From Sphingomonas sp. PP-F2F-A104-K0414 (lineage in GTDB: Bacteria; Pseudomonadota; Alphaproteobacteria; Sphingomonadales; Sphingomonadaceae): a DNA stretch of 64,000 nt. The stretch lies in NCBI RefSeq assembly GCF_004340945.1, contig NZ_SLYD01000005.1:124001-188000 (forward strand). The letters are read 5' to 3'. A program made the translations under genes and the position numbers. This document shows positions 1-8,186 of this stretch, piece by piece; the first letter of the stretch is position 1, and every line of letters begins with the position of its first letter. Under the pieces are notes generated by a model. It searched no databases. It was not told where the DNA came from and was given only the letters and a program-made list of their open reading frames with translations.

Positions 1-1248
1 GATCACAGGATGCTCGTGCAGCGCCATGATCGCGGTGATCGCCGCGAACGACAGCTGGAAGCTCGGTCCGGCTGCCGATTCGGGCAATACCAGCATGACG
101 CACGCCGCTCCGGTCGCGACGAGCCGCAACGTCATCGCCTCGCGTCCCATCGCCAGTGCCGCCAGCACGAGCAACGCGGCCACGCACGACCGGATCGTCG
201 GCACTTGGCTCCCGGTCAGCAAGGTATAGCCGATCGCCGCCGCCGCACCCGCCAATGCAGCGATCAGCGGCAGTCGCGCATGAAGCGCCAGCCAAGGACT
301 GAGCGCCAGTAGCCGCAGCACGATCAACATCGTCGCCGCCACCGCCGCGGTGATATGCAACCCACTAACCGACAGCAGATGCGCGAGGCCCGCCCGGCGC
401 ATCGCCTCCGAATCTTCTTCGCTGATCGCACCAACGTCACCCGTTGCGAGCGCTGCCGCTATGCCGCCTGCGCTGCCGTCCAGTCGCGAGACGATATGGT
501 GCGACAGAGCGACGCGAATGCCCGCACCCGATTTGCTCGGCGCCGTCACCACCACCGGTGCGAAGCCGCGCCCGGTCGCGCCGATTCCGCCGAACCACGC
601 GACGCGCGCAAAGTCGTAGGCGCCCGGCACCGCTGGCAAAGGCGGCGGCATCAGGCGAGCGCGCAGGTGTACGACTGCCCCGGTCCCGAGCAGCTTCGGC
701 GCATCGGTCTCCGCGAGGTTGACGCGGACCCGGTAAGGCAAGGCAACCGGCTGCCCATCAGTCTCCTTACCTTTGCCAAGTGGCAGAACCGTCAATCGCA
801 CCAATTTTCGCGCCACCAGCGGCTCGATCGCCTCAACCTTCGCCGAGAAGCTCGCGATCGTCGGGCCGCCCAACACCGGTCGTGCCACCGATTCCGACCG
901 AGCCCAGATCAGCCCAAGACCGAGCCCCGCAGTCAGCAAACCAATCGCCAGCGCGCGCGCCGCACGTCCGCCCTGCCCCACCGCCAGACACGCAAGCCCG
1001 CTCGCCACCAACAGCAACACCGCCACGCACCATGCCGCCGGGTCCGACAGCGCAAACCACAGCGCTATCCCACCCCCCAGCATCACCGGCAGCCACAGCA
1101 CCAACTGGTCGCGCTCCGCCTCCAGCCAGCGCTCGACCGCCAGCCCCCCGCGCTCCACGGCAAGCCCGACGACAGCCCCCCATCGCGGCACGCCCATTTG
1201 TCGCCGCCAAGGACGCATGCTAGGGGCGGCGACGGCTGTCATGGCCAT
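1..1248 (-). CDS. comEC: ComEC/Rec2 family DNA-uptake channel protein (partial, C-terminus beyond left edge)
   Basis: The minus-strand frame is open from the ATG at 1248 to the window edge (416 codons), so only the N-terminal part is present. It begins [16 protein letters not shown] and has several hydrophobic stretches, then a soluble DUF4131-like stretch. Around residue 288 it has HLLSVSGLH, the hallmark of the competence domain, followed by further membrane segments. ComEC proteins form the inner-membrane channel that takes up single-stranded DNA. A Shine-Dalgarno-like GGAGA lies just upstream of 1248; an ATG two codons further in is an alternative. It is divergent from gltX with a gap of only about 40 bp if gltX uses its TTG start. 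The metallo-beta-lactamase domain usual at the C-terminus cannot be checked here. Confidence 0.88.
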   Translation of the reverse strand, partial: MAMTAVAAPSMRPWRRQMGVPRWGAVVGLAVERGGLAVERWLEAERDQLVLWLPVMLGGGIALWFALSDPAAWCVAVLLLVASGLACLAVGQGGRAARALAIGLLTAGLGLGLIWARSESVARPVLGGPTIASFSAKVEAIEPLVARKLVRLTVLPLGKGKETDGQPVALPYRVRVNLAETDAPKLLGTGAVVHLRARLMPPPLPAVPGAYDFARVAWFGGIGATGRGFAPVVVTAPSKSGAGIRVALSHHIVSRLDGSAGGIAAALATGDVGAISEEDSEAMRRAGLAHLLSVSGLHITAAVAATMLIVLRLLALSPWLALHARLPLIAALAGAAAAIGYTLLTGSQVPTIRSCVAALLVLAALAMGREAMTLRLVATGAACVMLVLPESAAGPSFQLSFAAITAIMALHEHPVI

Positions 1249-1287
1249 CGTTTCTCCATCGTTTCATCAGTCTGGGAGCACCCGCGG

Positions 1288-2718
1288 TTGGGCGCAATAT
1301 CTGATACGGGCACCGCCAATTCGGCCGCACCCGTGGTTACCCGTTTCGCTCCGTCGCCGACGGGGTTCCTGCATCTTGGCGGCGCGCGCACCGCGCTGTT
1401 CAACTGGCTGTTTGCGAAAGCTAATGGCGGCAAGTTCCTGCTGCGGATCGAGGATACCGACCGGGTCCGCTCGACCCAGCCGGCGATCGACGCGATCATC
1501 GACGGGATGCGCTGGCTCGGACTCGACTGGGACGGCGATGTCGTCATGCAGTTCGCGGGCGCCGAGCGTCACGCACAGGTCGCGCACGAAATGGTCGCGA
1601 ACGGGCACGCCTATCGCTGCTACATGACCAACGACGAAATCGCCGCGATGCGTGCCGAGGCACAGGCCGCGAAGAAGCCGCTCCGCATCCGCAGCCCGTG
1701 GCGCGATCGCCCCGAGAGCGAAGCGCCGAACCTGCCCCACGTCGTTCGTCTGCGCGCGCCGCAGGAAGGCGCCGTCACGATCGAGGACCGCGTGCAAGGG
1801 TCCGTCACGGTCAAGAACGAAGAGATCGACGACCTCGTCCTGCTGCGCTCGGACGGTACACCGACCTACATGCTGGCCGTCGTCGTCGACGATCACGACA
1901 TGGGCGTGACGCACGTCATCCGCGGCGACGATCACCTCAACAATGCGTTCCGCCAGCTGCCGATCTACCGCGCGATGGGCTGGCCTGAGCCGATCTACGC
2001 GCACATCCCGCTGATCCACGGCCCCGACGGCGCCAAGCTGTCGAAGCGTCACGGCGCGGTCGGCATCGAAGCGTATCGCGACGAGATGGGTATCCTGCCC
2101 GAGGCGTTCGACAATTACCTGCTACGGCTCGGCTGGGGTCATGGCGACGACGAGATCATCAGCCGCGAGCAGGCGGTAGAGTGGTTCGACTTGTCGGGGG
2201 TTGGCAAATCGCCCTCGCGCTTCGACCTGAAGAAGCTCGAGAACCTCAACGGCCATTATATCCGCGAAGCCGACGACGCGCGTCTCGCGCAACTCGCCGC
2301 GGATCGTCTCGGCCACGACCTTCCGTCTGGCGGACTCGATCTTCTGACTCGCGCGATGCCCGTCCTGAAGCCACGTGCCGCAAACCTGAACGAGCTGGCC
2401 GAAGGCTCGAATTTCCTGTTCAGCCAGCGCCCTCTGGCGATGGATGACGCTGCGGCGAGCCTTTTACAGGGTGAAGCGAGTGCGATTTTGGTCAATGTCC
2501 ATGCCGAACTTGACGCGCTCGCCACGTGGGATACGGAGGCGCTCGAAGGCGCGGTACGGCGCGTGGCCGAAGCGCGGGGCGTCAAGCTCGGCCAGGTCGC
2601 ACAGCCGCTTCGCGCCGCGCTGACGGGACGCAAGACGTCGCCGGGGATTTTCGATGTGCTCGACCTGCTCGGGCGCGACGAGAGCCTTGGCCGGATCGCC
2701 GACCGGATGGCTAGCTGA
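1288..2718 (+). CDS. gltX: Glutamate--tRNA ligase
   Basis: Class I aminoacyl-tRNA synthetase that charges tRNA-Glu (and often tRNA-Gln in alphaproteobacteria that use the amidotransferase route). The HIGH-type motif is seen in [12 protein letters not shown] near residue 20, and the KMSKS equivalent is KLSKR at about residues 250-254; the catalytic core between them is intact. The open frame reaches back to 355, but that extension is antisense to comEC and is not coding. I chose the TTG at 1288, which has GGGAG nine bases upstream (476 aa, a normal length). The GTG at 1333, directly before [10 protein letters not shown], is the alternative (461 aa) and has no clear ribosome site. Confidence 0.95.
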   Translation: MGAISDTGTANSAAPVVTRFAPSPTGFLHLGGARTALFNWLFAKANGGKFLLRIEDTDRVRSTQPAIDAIIDGMRWLGLDWDGDVVMQFAGAERHAQVAHEMVANGHAYRCYMTNDEIAAMRAEAQAAKKPLRIRSPWRDRPESEAPNLPHVVRLRAPQEGAVTIEDRVQGSVTVKNEEIDDLVLLRSDGTPTYMLAVVVDDHDMGVTHVIRGDDHLNNAFRQLPIYRAMGWPEPIYAHIPLIHGPDGAKLSKRHGAVGIEAYRDEMGILPEAFDNYLLRLGWGHGDDEIISREQAVEWFDLSGVGKSPSRFDLKKLENLNGHYIREADDARLAQLAADRLGHDLPSGGLDLLTRAMPVLKPRAANLNELAEGSNFLFSQRPLAMDDAAASLLQGEASAILVNVHAELDALATWDTEALEGAVRRVAEARGVKLGQVAQPLRAALTGRKTSPGIFDVLDLLGRDESLGRIADRMAS

Positions 2719-2743
2719 TAAGATTTCGAGGAAGGATACAAGC

Positions 2744-4027
2744 ATGAGCGAGACCGCAACCCTCAAGGTCGACGGCAAGGATTTCGAGTATCCGGTGATG
2801 TCCGGTACGGTCGGACCCGATGTCATCGATATCCGCAAGCTGTACGCGCAGACGGACAATTTCACCTATGATCCGGGCTTCACGTCGACGGCGTCGTGCC
2901 AGTCGAAGCTGACCTATATCGATGGTGACGCCGGCACGCTGCTGCACCGCGGCTACACGATCGGCGAGCTGGCCGAACAGTCGAACTTCATGGAGGTCGC
3001 GTACCTCCTGCTCAACGGCGAACTGCCGAGCGAAGACGAGCTGGCGAACTTCTCCAACACGATCACGCGCCACACGATGGTGCACGAGCAGCTCGCGCAG
3101 TTCTTCCGTGGCTTCCGCCGCGACGCGCATCCGATGGCGATCCTGTGCGGCGTCGTCGGCGCACTGTCGGCGTTCTATCACGATTCGACCGACATCCACG
3201 ATCCGGCGCAGCGCGTCATCGCGTCGCACCGCCTGATCGCCAAGATGCCGACGATCGCCGCGATGGCGTACAAGTACAGCGTCGGCCAGCCGTTCGTCTA
3301 TCCGGACAACACGCTGAGCTACACCGGCAATTTCCTGAAGATGACGTTCGGCGTCCCCGCCGAGAAGTATGTCGTGAACCCGATCGTCGAAAAGGCGATG
3401 GACCGCATCTTCATCCTCCACGCCGACCACGAGCAGAACGCGTCGACCTCGACCGTCCGTCTCGCCGGTTCGTCGGGCGCCAACCCGTTCGCGTGTATCG
3501 CGGCCGGCATCGCCTGCCTGTGGGGCCCAGCGCATGGCGGCGCTAACGAAGCCGCGCTCAACATGCTGCATGAGATCGGCACCGTCGATCGCATCCCCGA
3601 GTATATCGCCCGCGCCAAGGACAAGAACGATCCGTTCCGCCTGATGGGCTTCGGCCACCGCGTGTACAAGAACTACGACCCACGCGCGGCGGTCATGCAG
3701 ACGACCGTCAAGGAAGTGCTCGGCGAGCTGGGCGTCACCGACCCCGTGTTCGACGTCGCGATCGAGCTCGAGCGTCTGGCGCTCAGCGATCCGTACTTCA
3801 TCGAGAAGAAGCTGTTCCCGAATGTCGATTTCTATTCGGGCGTGATCCTGTCGGCGATCGGCTTCCCAACGTCGATGTTCACCGTCCTCTTCGCGCTCGC
3901 CCGCACCGTCGGCTGGGTCGCGCAGTGGAACGAGATGATCACCGATCCAGACCAGAAGATCGGCCGTCCGCGCCAGCTGTACAGCGGCCCGACCGCACGT
4001 GACTACGTCCCGATGGCGTCACGCTAA
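2744..4027 (+). CDS. gltA: Citrate synthase (type II, hexameric class)
   Basis: Condenses acetyl-CoA and oxaloacetate to citrate, the entry step of the TCA cycle. The protein has 427 residues, typical for the Gram-negative enzyme. The active-site regions are visible: [11 protein letters not shown] (His about 264), [13 protein letters not shown] (His about 304) and VDFYSGVIL (Asp about 362). The ATG at 2744 is preceded by GAAGGA at 2731-2736; an upstream in-frame extension overlaps gltX and is rejected. It follows gltX by 25 bp in the same direction and may share its transcript. Confidence 0.97.
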   Translation: MSETATLKVDGKDFEYPVMSGTVGPDVIDIRKLYAQTDNFTYDPGFTSTASCQSKLTYIDGDAGTLLHRGYTIGELAEQSNFMEVAYLLLNGELPSEDELANFSNTITRHTMVHEQLAQFFRGFRRDAHPMAILCGVVGALSAFYHDSTDIHDPAQRVIASHRLIAKMPTIAAMAYKYSVGQPFVYPDNTLSYTGNFLKMTFGVPAEKYVVNPIVEKAMDRIFILHADHEQNASTSTVRLAGSSGANPFACIAAGIACLWGPAHGGANEAALNMLHEIGTVDRIPEYIARAKDKNDPFRLMGFGHRVYKNYDPRAAVMQTTVKEVLGELGVTDPVFDVAIELERLALSDPYFIEKKLFPNVDFYSGVILSAIGFPTSMFTVLFALARTVGWVAQWNEMITDPDQKIGRPRQLYSGPTARDYVPMASR

Positions 4028-4230
4028 TGAAGACGCTCCGGCCGATCCTGATGATCGTCGGCGTGCTCAGCGCGCTGATGGGTCTGCTCTGGATCGGCCA
4101 GGGGCTCGGTTACGTCCACTGGCCGCAGTCGAGCTTCATGCTCGACCAGCGGCCATGGGCGGATCGCGGTGCATTTCTCGCCGCGTTCGGCCTCGCGCTG
4201 ATATTAGTGGCGCGCCGGATCCGCCGGTAA
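4027..4230 (+). CDS. Small membrane protein of unknown function
   Basis: 67 residues. Two hydrophobic segments (about residues 5-27 and 48-62) flank a short loop containing HWPQSSFMLDQRPWADRG, and the C-terminus is basic (ARRIRR). The ATG shares one base with the gltA stop codon (TAATG), which suggests translational coupling to gltA. Its 3' end overlaps the end of the convergent kinase-like gene by 27 bp. I do not recognise the family; codon use and the tight junction support a real gene. Confidence 0.7.
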   Translation: MKTLRPILMIVGVLSALMGLLWIGQGLGYVHWPQSSFMLDQRPWADRGAFLAAFGLALILVARRIRR

Positions 4231-5583
4231 CGTCAAGACGAACCGCGCGCCTTCGCCGGGCGCGCTCTCGATCATGAGATCGCCTTGCATCGCCCGCGCC
4301 AAGCGTCGTGCAATATACAGGCCGAGCCCGTTGCCCCCGGCCTCCGACGGATCGACCCGCTCGAACTTCTCGAAAATCCGGATCTGATCCTCGGGCGCGA
4401 CGCCCTTGCCCTGGTCCGCGACGACGACAATCGCCTGCGTCTCGGACCGCTCCACCGACACGGTGACATGCGACCCCGCGGGTGAATAGCGCACCGCGTT
4501 GCCGACGAGATTGACCAGGATCTGCAGCAAACGCCGGAAATCGCCGAGGGCCGGCACGCGTGCGTCCATCGCCGGCCGAACGATCGTCACCTCGGCATTG
4601 CTCGCGCGTACGGTCAGCAGACCCGCAGCGCGGCGAGCGACGTCGGCGAGGTCGATCGGCTCGGGTGCCAGCGCGAAGTCCGGACGCTCGACCGCTTGCA
4701 GATCGACGAGATCGTCGACCAGTTCGAGCAGATGCCGGCCGGCGCTGGCGATATCCGCGGCGTAATCGGCATAGTCGTGCTGCACCGGGCCATCGGCCTG
4801 CGCGTTGATGCTGTCGGCATTGGCGACGATCCGCGCGAGCGGAATCCGCAACGCCTTGTCGAGCCCGCTGGTGAAGGTCGGCGACAGCCTGTCCGCGGCA
4901 ACGGGCGCCAGGGCGTCCTCGACGACCATCCGCGCCACGCCGACGAACCCGGCAAAATCGCCCGATGCATCGTGCCGGACATTGGCGGTCAGCGTCACCG
5001 CGCGGCCCGAACTCCGAAGATGCGCGGGCTGCGCAGCCATCGCCCGCCGCCTCGCCAGCGAGTCGAGAATCGGCAACGTCCCGTCCGTTCCGGCATCGAG
5101 CGCGAACATCGCCGTCAGCGGCTGGCCGAGCAGCGCGAACGCATCGAACCCATGCTTCGGCCCCGCATCCAGCGTCACGAACGTCAGCCGCAGCGCGGAG
5201 TCGGTTTCCCACCGCCAGTCGGTATCGCTGCCGAGAAAATCATTCTGCGCATCGGGTGCCGGCCGCGCCGGGCGCCATGCGACGATCTCGCGCCAGCCGC
5301 TGACCGTAAGACGGACGTTCTCGCCGTCCGGTTGCGCGCGCACCCACAGATCGACGTCGGTCTCGTCGTCCGCGACCACCACGCCGCGCGACACGACGAT
5401 GCCAAGCCGCCGTGCGAGGCGGGCGATCGTCGCAAGCTGCGGCACCGCCAACGGCGCGCCACGCATGCCGCCCGCGCGCTGGTTGAGCGCGATCAGCGCC
5501 GGATCCGCGAACGACAGTGAGCCGTCGGGTGCAACGATCGCGTGGGCAATGGGGCTTTCGGTCGAAGGGTCGAACACGCTCAT
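4204..5583 (-). CDS. Histidine-kinase-like protein lacking the phospho-acceptor histidine
   Basis: 459 residues, no obvious membrane segment. The N-terminal half (about 1-230) looks like PAS-type sensory modules. A dimerisation helix follows, and then a complete HATPase_c domain: N box LVNLVGNAVRYSP, G1 DQGKGV, F box FEKFERVD, G2 GNGLGLYIARR. In the H box the usual SHELRTPL is replaced by DKALRIPL (about residues 242-249), so Lys stands where the phosphorylated His should be. The downstream SAGRHLLELVDDLVDL helix is conserved. The ATG at 5583 overlaps the stop of the DUF2336 gene (ATGA), indicating coupled translation. It may be a pseudokinase, an ATP-dependent scaffold, or a phosphatase-only protein. 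Confidence 0.85.
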   Translation of the reverse strand: MSVFDPSTESPIAHAIVAPDGSLSFADPALIALNQRAGGMRGAPLAVPQLATIARLARRLGIVVSRGVVVADDETDVDLWVRAQPDGENVRLTVSGWREIVAWRPARPAPDAQNDFLGSDTDWRWETDSALRLTFVTLDAGPKHGFDAFALLGQPLTAMFALDAGTDGTLPILDSLARRRAMAAQPAHLRSSGRAVTLTANVRHDASGDFAGFVGVARMVVEDALAPVAADRLSPTFTSGLDKALRIPLARIVANADSINAQADGPVQHDYADYAADIASAGRHLLELVDDLVDLQAVERPDFALAPEPIDLADVARRAAGLLTVRASNAEVTIVRPAMDARVPALGDFRRLLQILVNLVGNAVRYSPAGSHVTVSVERSETQAIVVVADQGKGVAPEDQIRIFEKFERVDPSEAGGNGLGLYIARRLARAMQGDLMIESAPGEGARFVLTLPADPARH

Positions 5584-6677
5584 CGCCGACCCGTACGCGC
5601 CAGCGCCCGCAACGCCATCCGAAAATCGCGGTTCAGTGCCAGTGGTGCGATCGACGCCCGCGCATCCTCGACACCGACCGCAACGATCGCATCCAAAGCG
5701 TCCGCAAATGCCTCGATATCGCGCCGCGGGTCCGCTTCCGACAGGGCCAGCCCGATCCGGGCGATCGTCGGCCGATCCATGTCGAGCGCGCGCAACGCCA
5801 GCCACAGCCGGTCGCCCTCGGGCTCCAGCGTGATCGCCCGCGCCTGATCGAACGCGATGCCGAGCGCATGCGCCAGCACCGCCACGAACAGTGACAATCG
5901 CCGATCACCGATCGATTCGACCAGCACTGCGGCGAGTTCATTGGGCCGCGCATCGAGCGCCCCCGCCAGCCGCATCGCCACCGCATCGGGCCGCTCGCCC
6001 TCGTCATGCGCCGCGAGACTGCGCTGCGCCGCGTCGGTGATCGCGCGGTCGCTCTCGCGCGTCGCATGCCGCAAGCCGTCGCGGATTGCCGCCGCCACCC
6101 ACCAGACCAGCCGGTGATGGAGTTCGGCGGGGAGTTCGCTCCCACCGACCACACCCTGTTCGTTCGCGACCCGCCGTCGGCTCTCCGCCGCAAGCAGGGC
6201 CGACGCCGCCGACGCTACGATACTGTCCGGCACGCCAGCGAGACGGACCAGCAGGCTCGCCTCGTCGGGCTCGGCCACCTCGACCGGCAGCGACGCCGCG
6301 ATCAGATCGTGGCGGACGCGCGCGATCAGTTCGTCCATCAACTCCTCGTCACGGAGCAATCCAGCGCGCGTCAGTCGATCGACGACGCCCCCCGCGCCCG
6401 CCTTGAGGATCGCCTCGCCCGCCTTCGTCGATCCGTTTCCGGCAAGCGACCGCGCGGCGTGGCGGCGGATATCCCACTCGATCGAACCGACGATCGCATC
6501 AAGCACATGCGCCAGCATCAGCCGCGTCCGGTCGTCCAACCGCGCATCCGCATCGAGGAAGAAGTCGGCGATCGTCCCCGCCAGTCGCGTCTCCGCGCGC
6601 AAGCGCACGGTCTCGGCCCGCGCGAGCGGATCGTCATAGGACGGCATAGCGTCAACTGGGTCTCGGCCGACCGACAT
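5580..6677 (-). CDS. DUF2336 domain-containing protein
   Basis: 365 residues, almost entirely predicted helical with repeated Ala/Leu/Arg-rich helices, matching the alphaproteobacterial DUF2336 family (HEAT-like). No membrane segment or catalytic motif is visible; function is unknown. It ends in a 4-bp overlap with the histidine-kinase-like gene and starts 35 bp after the membrane protein gene upstream, so the three are probably one operon. The ATG at 6677 has GGAGG some distance upstream; the in-frame ATG at 6647 (MPSYDDPLARAE) is an alternative start. Confidence 0.8.
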   Translation of the reverse strand: MSVGRDPVDAMPSYDDPLARAETVRLRAETRLAGTIADFFLDADARLDDRTRLMLAHVLDAIVGSIEWDIRRHAARSLAGNGSTKAGEAILKAGAGGVVDRLTRAGLLRDEELMDELIARVRHDLIAASLPVEVAEPDEASLLVRLAGVPDSIVASAASALLAAESRRRVANEQGVVGGSELPAELHHRLVWWVAAAIRDGLRHATRESDRAITDAAQRSLAAHDEGERPDAVAMRLAGALDARPNELAAVLVESIGDRRLSLFVAVLAHALGIAFDQARAITLEPEGDRLWLALRALDMDRPTIARIGLALSEADPRRDIEAFADALDAIVAVGVEDARASIAPLALNRDFRMALRALARTGRR

Positions 6678-6712
6678 CGCCCCGTGCTTAGCCTCCGGTC
6701 GTTAAGGTCCGC

Positions 6713-7894
6713 CTAAGGCGCGCGGCGCAATCGTTCGATCACCGCCGCCAGCGTCGCGGTCGCATAGGCCGCGGTCAACCCCAATCCCACTACCGAAAAA
6801 CCGACCAGTGCGGTCAGCGTCACGATCAGCAGATACGCAGTCGGACTGCCCCACCAGAACTGGCGCTCGCGTTCGACGATCGCGCGCTCGGCCAGTCCGC
6901 CGATCGCGACGAGGGCGGTACCGATCGCCAGCGCGGTGTTCTCGCCTGCATAGCCGCTGACGAAGAACGCAAAGACGAGGATCGCGGCGGCAACGACACC
7001 GCCGATCGCCACGGTCTGGCCATGCGCCATCGGCTCTTCGTCGCGAAGCCCGCTCAACACCGAACCAAGTGCCAATGCGATGCACCCGACCAGCGCCAGG
7101 ATCAGCCCGGTCGAGGACAGGCCTACGCCGATCGTCACCAGCCCGGCGACGCCCAGCGCCAGCCCAGCTGCGCCCACCGTGGTCCCCGCGACGCCGCGAT
7201 CGACCAGCAGCGGCAACGCCAGCCGCGCGATCGGCGCGAGCACGAACCGGTCGAACCAGCCGCGCCGCCCCGACACGATCGTCATCAGCACCGCACGCCC
7301 GCGTTCCTCCAGCGTCCGCGCCTGCCGCTCGATACCGTGCCCACCGCGCACCGCATCGGTTGGCAGCAACACTTGCGTCGCGCGCGACTGTACCGCCAAG
7401 CGCAACAGCGACGACTGAAGATCGTAATCCTGTGGCAAAGCCGAGACCTCGGCGATCCGGCTCGAACTCAGCCGGGCGACCCCGGCCCACGCCATCTGCC
7501 CGCCGACACGTTCGAACCCCGGCCCGGCATCGCTCTCCGGCACGACGAGCAGGCAATCGCCCTCCTCGCCCGCCATCGCCTTGACGATCGCCTCGGTGGT
7601 GACCAGCCCGTCGCCGAGCATCAGCACGCGGGCGAGCGGATGCAGCTTCTCGACCGCTTCGGTCGCCGAGCGCACCGTATCGACCGAAACGCCGCGCCGC
7701 CCGATCCGGTTGATCGCCCCCAAAAGCTCGGGCGTCATCCGCGCGACGACGACGATCACCTGCGACACGCCGGCCGCGATCAGCAACCGTGCCTGGTATT
7801 CGATAAGCGTGACGCCGCTGAACGGCAGCGTCGCGGCCAGACGATCGGGACGATCGTCGGCGTCGTGAATTGCAAATAATAGGCCGGCAAGCAT
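6713..7894 (-). CDS. Membrane protein with nucleotidyltransferase-like N-terminus
   Basis: 393 residues. Residues 1 to about 200 resemble a sugar-phosphate or MobA-like nucleotidyltransferase: LPFSGVTLIEYQARLLIAAG, then VIVVVARM, then MLGDGLV. A GRRGWFDRFVLAPIARL stretch leads into about six hydrophobic helices. This order recalls fused inositol-phosphate cytidylyltransferase/CDP-alcohol phosphatidyltransferases. However, the usual G-rich NTP loop at the N-terminus and the DGxxAR motif of the membrane enzyme are not visible (SGLRDEEP appears where DG..AR would be). Function unknown; possibly a degenerate relative. First gene of the presumed three-gene operon with DUF2336 and the kinase-like protein. 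Confidence 0.7.
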   Translation of the reverse strand: MLAGLLFAIHDADDRPDRLAATLPFSGVTLIEYQARLLIAAGVSQVIVVVARMTPELLGAINRIGRRGVSVDTVRSATEAVEKLHPLARVLMLGDGLVTTEAIVKAMAGEEGDCLLVVPESDAGPGFERVGGQMAWAGVARLSSSRIAEVSALPQDYDLQSSLLRLAVQSRATQVLLPTDAVRGGHGIERQARTLEERGRAVLMTIVSGRRGWFDRFVLAPIARLALPLLVDRGVAGTTVGAAGLALGVAGLVTIGVGLSSTGLILALVGCIALALGSVLSGLRDEEPMAHGQTVAIGGVVAAAILVFAFFVSGYAGENTALAIGTALVAIGGLAERAIVERERQFWWGSPTAYLLIVTLTALVGFSVVGLGLTAAYATATLAAVIERLRRAP

Positions 7895-8186
7895 CGCAGG
7901 CTGTTAGGCGGTACGCGCCGTCCTGCAAAGCCCGCGTTAGGTCGAACTGCCCTGCGTCGCGGTTCGGTTCAACGTTACGCGCGAGAAACCACCCGGCTGG
8001 GGCGACTATACCGCCACATCCTCCCGTGCTTATCACATGGATCGACCGCGGCTTCTCGCGGCGCCACCACGATCATACGCCGTGTCGCCCCGCTTACCGG
8101 ACGGATGTTCGCCGAACCGTCGCATCATCCGTTTTGTCCGACGACAATCCATGATACTTCCGCAATTCATGAACGGGGGTTCGTCA
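7895..8186. promoter_or_regulatory. Divergent intergenic region
   Basis: 292 bp between the membrane protein gene (leftward) and the coiled-coil gene (rightward). It must hold promoters for both, but I see no convincing -35/-10 pair, repeat or RNA. Part may be coding if the coiled-coil gene uses an upstream ATG such as 8151. Confidence 0.4.

Noticed and set aside
355..1287. Long N-terminal extension of the gltX frame back to 355
   Set aside because: It is antisense to the comEC frame, which carries the HLLSVSGLH motif; the translated extension is Arg/His/Gln-rich shadow sequence.
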